From Phycisphaerales bacterium (GTDB lineage: Bacteria > Planctomycetota > Phycisphaerae > Phycisphaerales > UBA1924), in assembly GCA_035627955.1 (NCBI GenBank), contig DASPKU010000004.1:1-64000 (forward strand): 64,000 nt of DNA. Direction: 5' to 3'. Numbering within the stretch: position 1 is the stretch's first letter; every line of letters begins with the position of its first letter. The translations under genes were made by a program, and so were the position numbers. Positions 39,577 through 48,137 of the stretch are shown in pieces. The notes under the pieces were generated by a model. That model worked only from the letters and a program-made list of their open reading frames with translations, was not told the DNA's origin and ran no database searches.

Positions 39577-39951
39577 TCAGGTCGACTTGGGCCAGGGGAG
39601 CTTGTCTACGTTGGCCTCGAGTTCCTGGAGCATGGTTCCGAAGTGCACGCGCAAAACGCGCCAGAGCTTTGCGGGCATCAGCTGGTCGTACTCGTGTGAG
39701 AGGATGTTGCGCATCCCCACGACTTGATTCCATGGGATCGATGGGAAGACAGAGCGGGACTCGTCACTGACGCGTGCCGCGGCTTCACCCACAGCTTGAA
39801 TGTACCAGGCCGCGGAGGTCTGAAAGAGCCTGCGCGACAGGAACTGCTCTTCGGTCACAGGCGCAAACTCGGCGATCGCCTCGTGTATGAGGGCGATCAT
39901 GTGATCGACACGCACTCGGTCCTGTGGTCCGGGGATTCGCTTAGGCCGCAT
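39577..39951 (-). CDS. HepT-like ribonuclease toxin (DUF86)
   Basis: The 124-residue helical protein has the active-site pattern R-x4-H-x-Y in 'MRNILSHEYDQL', the HEPN signature of HepT RNases. HepT is normally held in check by the partner MntA nucleotidyltransferase, which is encoded directly upstream with an 11-nt overlap. Confidence 0.9.
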   Translation of the reverse strand: MRPKRIPGPQDRVRVDHMIALIHEAIAEFAPVTEEQFLSRRLFQTSAAWYIQAVGEAAARVSDESRSVFPSIPWNQVVGMRNILSHEYDQLMPAKLWRVLRVHFGTMLQELEANVDKLPWPKST

Positions 39952-40255
39952 AGCCGATGACCGATGAGCTCATGATCCGCCGCAGGTTCTCGGGGCTGAA
40001 CATCTCGCTGACCTTGAGATCGACCTCGCGGCTGAACAACTCGCTGAGTTCCTGCTGCATTCCGCCGAGTTCCAAGAGGTCGGGGTCTACTCCAGGCTCG
40101 AACTCGACCAGGAGGTCGAGGTCGCTCTCGGGGGTGAGTTCACCACGGACGGCGGAGCCGAATACTCGCACTGTGCGCACGCGGTGGCGGCGGCAGAACG
40201 CCGCGAGAGCAGCGCCGTCGACGGGGACCAGTCCGGGAAGGGCGGGTGCGACCAT
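39941..40255 (-). CDS. MntA-like minimal nucleotidyltransferase antitoxin
   Basis: The 104-residue product has the nucleotidyltransferase motif G-S-x10-D-x-D in 'GSAVRGELTPESDLDLLVEF'. In characterised pairs MntA adenylylates HepT and neutralises it. It overlaps hepT by 11 nt. TACAAT lies 8 nt before the ATG, suggesting a leaderless start for the four-gene toxin-antitoxin stack. Confidence 0.9.
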   Translation of the reverse strand: MVAPALPGLVPVDGAALAAFCRRHRVRTVRVFGSAVRGELTPESDLDLLVEFEPGVDPDLLELGGMQQELSELFSREVDLKVSEMFSPENLRRIMSSSVIGYAA

Positions 40256-40263
40256 GCTCGGTC

Positions 40264-40269
40264 ATTGTA
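40264..40269 (-). promoter_or_regulatory. Candidate -10 box for toxin-antitoxin stack
   Basis: On the minus strand TACAAT ends 8 nt before ATG 40255. It faces the folD promoter only about 45 nt away. Confidence 0.4.
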
Positions 40270-40314
40270 TCGTCAACCGAGACCCAGCCGGTGCAACCGG
40301 CGGACCTGAAGCTC

Positions 40315-40320
40315 TACCAT
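40315..40320 (+). promoter_or_regulatory. Candidate -10 box for leaderless folD
   Basis: TACCAT lies 5 nt before ATG 40326 and there is no Shine-Dalgarno sequence. Confidence 0.4.
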
Positions 40321-40325
40321 TGTGC

Positions 40326-41237
40326 ATGCCCGCCCGCACCATTGACGGCGTCCAGCTGAGTAATGCCTTCCGCGACCAGATCAAGGCGCGGGTGCAGAGC
40401 GTGCGCGCGGTGGGTGGGCATGTGCGGCTGGATGCGGTGCTGGTGGAGTCGGGGGATAACGGGGCGCGGGTGTACGCGGAGAACCAGGCGAAGACGTGCA
40501 CCGCGATGGGCATCGAGTACAAGCTGCACCGCCTGCCGCAGGGGGCGCAGTACGACGACATCGCGGGGCGCATCCTGCTGCTGTCGACCGATGACTCGGT
40601 GTCGGCGATGATGCTGCACCTGCCGCTGCCGGATGGGGTGGACACGCACCGCATCCAGGGGCTGATCCACCACGAGAAGGACGTCGAGGGCGTGAACCCG
40701 GCGAACATCGGGAACATCGTGTACGGGCGGAGCTCGCTGGCGCCGTGCACGGCCCTGGGCGTCGTCAAGATGCTCGAGCATGTATATGGGGTGGACGGGA
40801 AGACGCCGTTCCTGAAGGGGAAGCTGGCGGTCGTGGTCGGGGCGGGGGATGTGGTGGGCAAGCCGATCGCGGTGCTGCTGATGCGGCAGGAGGCGACGGT
40901 GATCTCGTGCAACAAGCACACGCCGATGCTGCCGGACCTGACGCGGCAGGCGGACGTGCTAGTGGCGGCCGCGGGGGTGCCGGGTTTGATCAACGCGGAG
41001 ATGGTGAAGCCGGGGGCGGTGGTGATCGACGTGGGGGTGAACCGCGTGCCCGGCGAGGGTGGGAAGACGAGGACGGTGGGTGATGTGCTGTTTGACGAGG
41101 TTTCGCAGGTCGCGGGGCACCTCAGCCCGGTGCCGGGGGGTGTGGGGCCGGTGACGGTGGCGATGCTGCTCCTGAACGTGGTGGAGGCGGCGGAGCGGCG
41201 GGTGGGGAGGCGTGCGGCTCCGGCGCCGGTGCTCTAG
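40326..41237 (+). CDS. folD: FolD-family methylenetetrahydrofolate dehydrogenase with altered cyclohydrolase residues
   Basis: The 303-residue product matches FolD end to end: Y50 in 'ARVYAENQAKTC', 'LHLPLPDG' (97-104), 'EGVNPANIGN' (121-130), a Rossmann 'VVVGAGDVVGKP' and 'PVPGGVGPVTVAMLL'. It should interconvert one-carbon tetrahydrofolate forms with NAD(P). However, the residues aligned with E. coli FolD Lys54, Gln98 and Asp121, needed for cyclohydrolase activity, are Gln54, His98 and Glu121 here. It may therefore be dehydrogenase only or have shifted function. A longer frame upstream is spurious. Confidence 0.85.
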   Translation: MPARTIDGVQLSNAFRDQIKARVQSVRAVGGHVRLDAVLVESGDNGARVYAENQAKTCTAMGIEYKLHRLPQGAQYDDIAGRILLLSTDDSVSAMMLHLPLPDGVDTHRIQGLIHHEKDVEGVNPANIGNIVYGRSSLAPCTALGVVKMLEHVYGVDGKTPFLKGKLAVVVGAGDVVGKPIAVLLMRQEATVISCNKHTPMLPDLTRQADVLVAAAGVPGLINAEMVKPGAVVIDVGVNRVPGEGGKTRTVGDVLFDEVSQVAGHLSPVPGGVGPVTVAMLLLNVVEAAERRVGRRAAPAPVL

Positions 41238-41330
41238 GAGGGGCAATCGCGACGGGTTATGAGCGTTGGCTCATCAGGTGCATACGATTCGGCCCACACG
41301 GCCATGATGGCCGGATTCCTGGAGTTCCCG

Positions 41331-41687
41331 ATGAACACCCTCGCCTTCTTCCCACAGTTCAGCGGCTGGGAGCTGCTGATCATCGCGGGCATCGCCCTGC
41401 TGATTTTCGGCAAGCGCCTGCCCGAGGTTGGCCGCAGCCTGGGCAAGGGGATTGTCGAGTTCAAGAAGGGGCTGAAGGGGGTCGAGGAAGAGATCGACAA
41501 CCCCAGGCGTGACGAGCGGCGGTACGACGAGCGTCGTTACGACGACCGGCGCGACCTGCCGCCGGCGGAGCGGCAGCCGCTGCCGCAGGGCGCGGCGTAC
41601 GACGATCGGCGGGTGTCGCGGGAGCGGTACGAGCAGCCGGTGGCTGAGCGGCCGGCGACGGAGCCGCCGGCGGATGACCGGCGGTAA
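41331..41687 (+). CDS. tatA: Sec-independent translocase TatA/TatE
   Basis: The 118-residue product has a short N-terminal hydrophobic helix 'WELLIIAGIALLIFG' followed by the amphipathic 'KRLPEVGRSLGKGIVEFKKG', the TatA signature. The tail is very charged with repeated RRYDE/RRYDD units. GGAG is about 8 nt before ATG 41331. It supports Tat export, which the window uses for an amine oxidase and an ankyrin protein. The factor tatC is not nearby. Confidence 0.92.
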   Translation: MNTLAFFPQFSGWELLIIAGIALLIFGKRLPEVGRSLGKGIVEFKKGLKGVEEEIDNPRRDERRYDERRYDDRRDLPPAERQPLPQGAAYDDRRVSRERYEQPVAERPATEPPADDRR

Positions 41688-41755
41688 GGCGATGTTCCCG
41701 AGTTGATGATGATGACGCTCGCCGCGGGGGCGGGCGTTTTTCATTTGCGGCGCGG

Positions 41756-41761
41756 TATCGT
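41756..41761 (+). promoter_or_regulatory. Candidate -10 box for leaderless beta-helix gene
   Basis: TATCGT lies 6 nt before ATG 41768 and there is no ribosome-binding site; this favours ATG 41768 over GTG 41762. Confidence 0.4.
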
Positions 41762-41767
41762 GTGCGG

Positions 41768-43426
41768 ATGCTGACATTCGCCCTCGTCGCCTGCCTGTCG
41801 CCCGCGCTCGCCTCGCAGACTGCTGTGGATGCACCCGCAGGCACACCGGTCCTTGAGGTGACGAGCGACAACACCGAGGTCACGCGCTCGTGCGTGGTGC
41901 GGATTGCGCCCGGGGCGATCATCGAGGACACGGACGGGAATGGCGTGCTGCACGTCAAGGCCGACGGCGTGACGGTGGAGTTCGAGAAGGGGGCGGTGCT
42001 GCGGGGCGCGAAGATCGACAACAACTGGAACGAGCTGAAGGGTGTGGGCATCCGCATCGACGGGCACAAGAACGTGTCGGTCAAGAACGCCGAGATCGCG
42101 GGGTTCAAGGTGGGGCTGCACGCGACGCGCGCGGATGGGCTCACGCTCGACCGGCTCAATGTTCACGACTGCTACCGCCAGAGGCTCAAGTCCACGCCGC
42201 AGAAGGAGCACAACGACGACTGGATGTTCCCGCACAACAACGACGGGCGGGAGTGGATGACGCAGCATGGCGGGGCGGTGGTTGTGGAGCGGAGCAGGGA
42301 GTGCACGCTCTCGAACATCACGGTGCGGGCGACGCAGAACGGGATCATCCTTGACCGCGTGACGGGGTCGAAGGTCTTCGACAACGACTGCTCGTTTCTG
42401 TCGGGGTGGGGGCTGGCGATGTGGCGGTCCAGCGAGAACACCGTTGCCCGCAACGCGTTTGACTTCTGCGTGCGCGGGCACAGCGAGGGGGTGTACAACC
42501 GCGGGCAGGACTCGGCGGGGATCCTGATGTTCGAGCAGTGCAGCAGCAACGTGATCGCGGAAAACTCGGTGACGCACGGCGGGGACGGGCTGTTCGGGTT
42601 CGCGGGCAGGGTGGCGCTGGGGGAGGCGGCGCACAACCCGGAGGACGGGGCGTTCGATCCGACGAGCGCGGGGTGCAACGACAACACGATCTTGGGGAAC
42701 GACTTTTCGTACGCGCCGGCGCACGGGCTGGAGATGACGTTCTCCTCGGGCAACCTGATCCTGGGCAACCGCTTCGTCGAGAACGCCATCTGCGGGATCT
42801 GGGGCGGTTACTCGCGGAACATGATCATCGCCCGCAACACGTTCGAGGGCAACGGCGGCATGGCGTACGGGCTGGAGCGGGGGGCCATCAACATCGAGCA
42901 CGGCTCGGACAACACCATCGCCGAGAACACGTTCACCAACAACCGCTGCGCGTTCCACCTGTGGTGGGACGACGACGGAGCACTCCTCGAGAAGCCGCTG
43001 GTTAAGGCCAACGACAAGGGCGTCAGCAACAACATCATCGCCAACAACACTATCACCATCAACGACGACCACCCCTTCACGCGCGACAAAGACAAGGACC
43101 GCCCGCTCGTCGTCCTGCACCTCAGGGACGTCCCGCCCAAGGGCCAGCCTGCCCCCGCAACCCCGCACCTAAAGGACAACATCTACGCCGGCAACACAGT
43201 CACGCTGACCGCCAAGAACGCCAAAGAGATCGACGCCGACGCCGGCAGCGAGCCCCTCACCCTCACCACGATGCCCGACCTCCACATCCCGCAGATCAAG
43301 CTCAAGCTCCCCGGTGTGAGAACCCCCGTGGGCGCCAGGCACCACCTTCGCGGGCGCGCCAACATCGTGATGACGGAATGGGGGCCGTGGGAACATGTTG
43401 GGAAGGATCCTCGCGTTTCTCCGTAG
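41768..43426 (+). CDS. Secreted right-handed beta-helix (PbH1/NosD-like) protein
   Basis: The 552-residue product has a signal peptide (ending SPALASQ) and about fifteen beta-helix coils, visible as repeated 'N-x-I-x-x-N' turns ('NVIAENSVTHGGDG', 'NTILGNDFSYAPAHG', 'NMIIARNTFEGNG', 'NTIAENTFTNNRCA'). This fold is shared by polysaccharide lyases and surface repeat proteins; the clustered Asp/His in 'HNDDWMFPHNNDGREW' might be catalytic, but I cannot tell. It is not obviously in an operon. Confidence 0.87.
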   Translation: MLTFALVACLSPALASQTAVDAPAGTPVLEVTSDNTEVTRSCVVRIAPGAIIEDTDGNGVLHVKADGVTVEFEKGAVLRGAKIDNNWNELKGVGIRIDGHKNVSVKNAEIAGFKVGLHATRADGLTLDRLNVHDCYRQRLKSTPQKEHNDDWMFPHNNDGREWMTQHGGAVVVERSRECTLSNITVRATQNGIILDRVTGSKVFDNDCSFLSGWGLAMWRSSENTVARNAFDFCVRGHSEGVYNRGQDSAGILMFEQCSSNVIAENSVTHGGDGLFGFAGRVALGEAAHNPEDGAFDPTSAGCNDNTILGNDFSYAPAHGLEMTFSSGNLILGNRFVENAICGIWGGYSRNMIIARNTFEGNGGMAYGLERGAINIEHGSDNTIAENTFTNNRCAFHLWWDDDGALLEKPLVKANDKGVSNNIIANNTITINDDHPFTRDKDKDRPLVVLHLRDVPPKGQPAPATPHLKDNIYAGNTVTLTAKNAKEIDADAGSEPLTLTTMPDLHIPQIKLKLPGVRTPVGARHHLRGRANIVMTEWGPWEHVGKDPRVSP

Positions 43427-43766
43427 GTGTGAACGAAGGCAGGTACGCGGAGTTGCGCGGGAGGGGCGGAGTTTCGCGGAGGGAGGGCAGGGAAAGGGCA
43501 GAACACGGAGGGGGCGGAGGGGAACGGAAGCCACAGAGAGAGTGGATTGGGGGAGCCGTCACGCCGGTTGATTGCAGAATGCGGAGACCGAGTGCATGAG
43601 CGCGCCCTCATTGGCGGACGCAGATACCGATTTGTTTCGCGGCCATTTCTCGAAGGACGATGGTGCCGAAGGCTTGACACCCGCCTCAGCTTGGTAGGCT
43701 GGGCGTGCTGGGGCATTCGCACTCGCGCCGACCGGCGCATCTCTCATTTCGTATCAGGAGAGCTCG
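43427..43766. other. Intergenic region with degenerate GCGGAG repeats
   Basis: This 340-nt gap contains no convincing gene. From about 43445 to 43545 it is purine-rich with scattered GCGGAG/ACGGAG/GGGAGGG units, a degenerate repeat tract. Closer to the next gene, AGGAGAG at 43760 serves as the ribosome-binding site of 43767. Confidence 0.6.
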
Positions 43767-46103
43767 ATGCTGACACGTACCACGTTGATCCTTGCAGCCC
43801 TCACCACCACCGCAGCCGCTCAGACCGCACGTCTCACGGATGACGGGCGCACGCTCGTTGACGTTGATGGTAATAAGGCCGCGTACGCGCCGGGGCTGCC
43901 GCGCGGAGAGGCGGAGCCGGAGTCCCCCACTTCTTCCGTTGTGGGCGCGTGGTCGACGTTCGGTCCGGCGGGGGCGACGGCGGTGACGGTGGCCGCGCAC
44001 CCGACGACGCCGGGCGTGGTGATCACGGGCGTGAACCTGGGCGGGGGCGGGGCGATCTACCGCACGACGGGCACCTTCTGGTCCACGACGACGGGCACGG
44101 GCACGCGCGCGATCAACCGGCTGGACTTCGCTTCGACGGGGCGCGGCTGGGCGGCGACCGACAACGGGCTCTTCACCAGCACCGACGGCGGGCAGACGTG
44201 GACGCAGGTGACGCTGCCGGTGAGCGGGCAGGCGCTGGTCGAGGCGCTCGCGATTGATCCGACGAACCCGAACGTGATCTGGATCGGGCTGGGGCAGTTC
44301 CTGGGCGGCACGTCGCCGGTGGTGGTGCTGCGCAGCACGACCAACGGTGCGTCGTGGGACAACCTCTCGCCGCCGGTGACCAGCGGCTACGGCGCGACGA
44401 CGATCGAGGTGGATCCGGCGAACCCGCAGCGGGTGTACGCCGCGTTTACGCCGAACTTCGGCGGGGCGAACGAGCTGTGGATCACGACCGACGGCGGGCA
44501 GAACTGGGTGGAGCGGTCGGCGGGCACGCCGCTCAATGCGCCGATCAACGATGTCGCGTTCAGCAACGGCAAGGCGTACGTCGTCGGCGGGCAGGACTTC
44601 GGCAATCAGCTGATGGGCCTGTACACCACGACGGATGACGGGCAGAACTGGTCGGACGAGAGCCAGCTGTGGCCGAGCCGCGCGGCGACGTCGGTGGCGG
44701 TTGATCCGGCGAACCCGCAGCACATCCTCGTGGGCACCACGCGCGGAGGGATTTCCCGCAGCACCAACGGCGGCGTCGACTGGACGTACAGCGCGGGCAG
44801 CACGGCGACGTATCAGGTGAACTCGGTTGAGTTCTCCCCCACTTCCGCATCCACCATCTATCTCGGCATGGGCTCAATTGCGGTTCTGCGCAGCACGAAT
44901 AGCGGCGCGGCGTTCTCGCCCTTCTCGGTGGGCATCAGCGGGTTGGAGCTCGTGAGCTTCGCGGCGAACCCGATGAACCCGCTGGAGATCGCCGCGGCGT
45001 ACGTGGGGGACAACGACGGCGGCATCTACACGACGACCGACGGCGGGGAAACGTGGACGCTGTCGTCGGCGCCGCTGCCGCGGTGGCAGCGGGTGTACTT
45101 CGGGCCTGACGGCACGCTGTACGCGTGCCACGACGGGCCGCTGGGGCGGGCCGATGACGGGCTGTGGAAGCGCAACGCGAACGGCACGTGGACGAACCTG
45201 ACGCCGGCGTCGCCCAGCACGCTGAACTCGCTGGGGCGTGACATCGCGGCCTACCCCGCGGGAGGCGTGGTGCTGATGAGCGGCAGCCGCAACATCCCGT
45301 TCACTACGCCGTACGGGCAGATCTTCGCGTACGGCCTCGCGGGCGCGGGCTCGTGGACGATGGAGTACGAGAGCACGCACTTTGATCAGGTGAACTCGCT
45401 GGCGATCCGTAATGACGGCACGGCGGTGGCGGCGTTCATGTCCTTCTACAGCGATGAGGTCGGCGGCATCCTGCGCTCGACCGACAACGGCGACAACTGG
45501 AACCCGGCGCAGGTGGGCTTCCCCGCGACGTGGCACGCATGGGACGTAACGCTGGGATCTGGGCCCGACTTCTTCCTCGTCGGCACGCCCAACACCGGCG
45601 CGGCCGGGGCGATCTTCCGCTCGCCCGACGGCGAGAACTGGACGCAGCAGGGCAACACCAGCCACTCGCGCTCGATCGCGGCCGACGGCGGGGCCGACGG
45701 GACGCTGTTCGCGATGGACTCCTTCGGTAACTCGCGCCCGCAGCGGTCGACCGACGGCGGGATGTCGTTCAGCTTCTACGACACGGGCTACTTCCCCGGC
45801 CCGGCGCCGCGGGACCTGGCGTACGGCTTCACGGTGAACGGGGCGCGCCGGCTGTACATGGCGAGCAGCTCGGGCGGCTTTGCGGTGAACATCGCCGAGA
45901 CCAGCGCCTGCGGCACGGCTGATTACAACGGCGACGGCGACACCGGGACGGACCAGGACATTGAGGCGTTCTTCGCCTGTATCGGTGGGCACTGCTGTGA
46001 TACGTGCTGGCACCTGGGCAGCGACTTCAACGCCGACGGCGACGCGGGGACGGACCAGGACATCGAGGCGTTCTTCAGGGTGCTGGGGGGGAACCCCTGC
46101 TGA
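43767..46103 (+). CDS. Secreted BNR/sortilin-like propeller protein with C-terminal dockerin-like pair
   Basis: The 778-residue product starts with a signal peptide. Many Asp-box/BNR motifs follow ('TSTDGGQTW', 'TTDGGQNW', 'TTDDGQNWSDES', 'TTDGGETWTL', 'STDNGDNW', 'SPDGENWTQQ'), which together form one or two beta-propellers of the sortilin/photosystem-stability-factor type. The C-terminus has two calcium-loop modules (both with GTDQDIEAFF) around a CC/C cluster, and the protein ends with Cys. It is probably surface attached. AGGAGA is 5 nt before the ATG. Confidence 0.9.
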   Translation: MLTRTTLILAALTTTAAAQTARLTDDGRTLVDVDGNKAAYAPGLPRGEAEPESPTSSVVGAWSTFGPAGATAVTVAAHPTTPGVVITGVNLGGGGAIYRTTGTFWSTTTGTGTRAINRLDFASTGRGWAATDNGLFTSTDGGQTWTQVTLPVSGQALVEALAIDPTNPNVIWIGLGQFLGGTSPVVVLRSTTNGASWDNLSPPVTSGYGATTIEVDPANPQRVYAAFTPNFGGANELWITTDGGQNWVERSAGTPLNAPINDVAFSNGKAYVVGGQDFGNQLMGLYTTTDDGQNWSDESQLWPSRAATSVAVDPANPQHILVGTTRGGISRSTNGGVDWTYSAGSTATYQVNSVEFSPTSASTIYLGMGSIAVLRSTNSGAAFSPFSVGISGLELVSFAANPMNPLEIAAAYVGDNDGGIYTTTDGGETWTLSSAPLPRWQRVYFGPDGTLYACHDGPLGRADDGLWKRNANGTWTNLTPASPSTLNSLGRDIAAYPAGGVVLMSGSRNIPFTTPYGQIFAYGLAGAGSWTMEYESTHFDQVNSLAIRNDGTAVAAFMSFYSDEVGGILRSTDNGDNWNPAQVGFPATWHAWDVTLGSGPDFFLVGTPNTGAAGAIFRSPDGENWTQQGNTSHSRSIAADGGADGTLFAMDSFGNSRPQRSTDGGMSFSFYDTGYFPGPAPRDLAYGFTVNGARRLYMASSSGGFAVNIAETSACGTADYNGDGDTGTDQDIEAFFACIGGHCCDTCWHLGSDFNADGDAGTDQDIEAFFRVLGGNPC

Positions 46104-46186
46104 TCCCATAAGAACCGCGACCGTCAGGGAGCGACACAGCCGCGCTTCGCGGCGAGCGCAGAGCTGCAGACCCTGGATAGAAACGA

Positions 46187-46220
46187 CAACGCTCACCCCC
46201 GCGGGTGAGCGTTGTTGCTT
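46187..46220. terminator. Hairpin between converging genes
   Basis: CAACGCTCACC pairs perfectly with GGTGAGCGTTG across a 6-nt loop and is followed by TTGCTTTC on the plus strand. It lies between 46103 and 46241 and could terminate both directions. Confidence 0.7.
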
Positions 46221-46240
46221 TCAGCACCAGGACGAGTCGC

Positions 46241-46558
46241 TCACCGCGACATTCTCGCCTCGAACTCGGCCGACATGGCCGGGTCGGCGGCGATGTCGTA
46301 CATGAGGTCGTCGTACTGCTCGAGCGTCATGCCGTGCTCGCGGAGGATCTCGTCGGCCCGCCCCGGGTTGGCGTCAACTGCCTTGGCGATCTCGGCGGCC
46401 TTCGCCACGCGGGAGGAGCCGCCGCGGGAGAGCGTTCCGCTGGGCTCGGCGCGCGTGCCGCTGTCGGCACGCCCTGACCCACTCGAGCCGCCCGACGAGC
46501 ACGCGCCCAGCGTGAGCGCACACGTGAACACCACCGTTGTCTTCAGCACATTCTTCAT
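46241..46558 (-). CDS. Small lipoprotein
   Basis: The 105-residue product has a lipobox LTLGAC (Cys20), a Ser/Gly-rich linker and a helical C-terminal domain ('AAEIAKAVDANPGRADEIL', 'MTLEQYDDLMYDIAADP') that resembles DUF-type small helical domains. Function is unknown. It follows the charged-repeat protein gene by 10 nt, so the two are likely cotranscribed. Confidence 0.78.
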   Translation of the reverse strand: MKNVLKTTVVFTCALTLGACSSGGSSGSGRADSGTRAEPSGTLSRGGSSRVAKAAEIAKAVDANPGRADEILREHGMTLEQYDDLMYDIAADPAMSAEFEARMSR

Positions 46559-46568
46559 CGCACCCTCC

Positions 46569-47234
46569 TCAGTTCTTACCCTTGCCCTTGGACCTGGGGG
46601 CCTTGTCCTTCACGTCTCGCTCCTTCGCAGCCTTCTCGGCACGCTCGCGGTCCTCGCGCTCGCGGTCGCGGGCGTCCTTCTCACGGTTGCGGGCGTCCCG
46701 TTCGCGGGCGTCCCTGTCCCGTTCACGCGCATCGCGGTCGCGGTCGTCACGGCCCTGGCCACGCTCGCGTGTCTCGGGGTCGCGCCGGGAGGCGTCGGCG
46801 TTGCCGCGGCCCTTGCCCTTGCCGCGGGCGGCGTGCTCGGCGCGGATGGCGGAGGCCAGCTCGCGCCCGCGCAGCCCCTGGTCGAGCTTGCCCTGCACGA
46901 AGGCGCCGAAGTTGTCGGTGGGCCCGTGCTCGTCGATGGCGCGGGAGTGCTCGTCGGCGACGTCGGACATCTCGCCGGCAGGGACCCGCTTGTCCTTAGC
47001 GGCCTTCAGAGCCTTGCGCATCTCGCCCGCGGGGACGCCCTTCCTGCGGACCTCCTCGGCCTTGCGGGGCAGCCGGGAAGCCTGCCGGACCCGCTCCGCC
47101 GTGCTGCCGCGTGCCTGCTGTGTTTCTCGCGTCTGCGGCTGCGTGTCGCGCGTGGGGCGCGACTGCGCCATCGCCGGAACACCTGCCGCACCGACCAGCC
47201 CCGCCATCACCATCGCCAGAATGCCTGTGCGCAT
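46569..47234 (-). CDS. Exported Arg/Asp/Glu-rich repeat protein
   Basis: The 221-residue product has a signal peptide ending GVPAMAQ. Two 'KGVPAGEM' / 'KRVPAGEM' repeats follow, and a long highly charged tail from about residue 150 has repeats of RDARE/RDARERD. The tail should form a single charged helix or disordered polyampholyte. AAAGGAG lies upstream of the ATG. No function is known. The partner gene downstream encodes a small lipoprotein. Confidence 0.78.
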   Translation of the reverse strand: MRTGILAMVMAGLVGAAGVPAMAQSRPTRDTQPQTRETQQARGSTAERVRQASRLPRKAEEVRRKGVPAGEMRKALKAAKDKRVPAGEMSDVADEHSRAIDEHGPTDNFGAFVQGKLDQGLRGRELASAIRAEHAARGKGKGRGNADASRRDPETRERGQGRDDRDRDARERDRDARERDARNREKDARDREREDRERAEKAAKERDVKDKAPRSKGKGKN

Positions 47235-47346
47235 GCAACACTCCTTTCACGGGGAAGGTACCCGAGTGAAGTGAGGCGCGGCTCAGGGCGTGTGTGGGTT
47301 GCGTGCGGTCCGAGCGCGGACGGGAGCCGGGAGCCGGGGCTGCGGG

Positions 47347-47961
47347 CTAGAGCAACCGCAGGCCGCTGAGGTCCGCGACGATGGGCTCATCGGGCGCGGG
47401 CAGCACGTCGGTGGGCGCGGGGGTAGGTGCGGGAGCGGGCGTCGGCAGCGGGCCGGTGTTGGGGGTGATCTCGCCATCGACCGCGGGGACCTCGGTGTCG
47501 GTGGGCGGGACGACCTCCCCGTCCGTGGGCGCGGTCGGGGTCTCCGTCTCGCGGGCGCGGAAGCCGGCGAGGGCGTCCTTGATCTGGCTGAGGACGCGCG
47601 CGGGCGGGGTGCTGGGGTCGGCCGTGTAGGCGGCGGCGAGACCCTCGACCTGGGTCTTGAACGCGTCCACGCTCGCGGCGTCGCCGCCCGCGGCCACGAC
47701 CCGCGCGGTCTCGCGCTCGATCATTTTGGCCACGTTCTTCTCGATGTTCTGCGCGACGCGGGCATGGCCAGTGGCCTTGCCCTGCTTGTTGGTGCGGCCG
47801 GCCGCGGCGTTGGTGGCTTCTTCGGAGACCTCGACGGTGTCCACCGGTGCGGGGGCGGGCTGGATGGGCGTCTGGTTCGTGCTCGCGGGAGCGGGCGCGG
47901 GCGTCAGCGGCTGCTGCATGGGCTGCGTCAGGACCGGCTGCGTGGACGTCGTGATCTGCAT
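47347..47961 (-). CDS. Hypothetical Pro/Ala/Thr-rich protein with helical core
   Basis: The 204-residue product has disordered Pro/Ala/Thr ends and a helical middle (about residues 45-130, 'ARVAQNIEKNVAKMIERETA', 'VLSQIKDALAGFR'). No signal peptide is clear. Family unknown. It is divergent from the succinate dehydrogenase operon. Confidence 0.65.
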   Translation of the reverse strand: MQITTSTQPVLTQPMQQPLTPAPAPASTNQTPIQPAPAPVDTVEVSEEATNAAAGRTNKQGKATGHARVAQNIEKNVAKMIERETARVVAAGGDAASVDAFKTQVEGLAAAYTADPSTPPARVLSQIKDALAGFRARETETPTAPTDGEVVPPTDTEVPAVDGEITPNTGPLPTPAPAPTPAPTDVLPAPDEPIVADLSGLRLL

Positions 47962-48107
47962 CTGTGGCTCCTTGGGTCGGGGCGCGACGGGGCCGCGGCC
48001 TACAGCCTTATCGGCCCCCTTGCACGCAACCTCCAGACCAACTCCCGGTTTGCCTCGCCGACCCCCAACAAACCCCGCAACGCCCGCCTAAGCACGTTCT
48101 TAGTCGG

Positions 48108-48113
48108 TATGAT
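48108..48113 (+). promoter_or_regulatory. Candidate -10 box of sdh operon
   Basis: TATGAT lies about 25 nt before ATG 48138. No good -35 was found at 17 nt. Confidence 0.4.
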
Positions 48114-48137
48114 GCCGCCCCTCCCGGAGCCGCCTTG

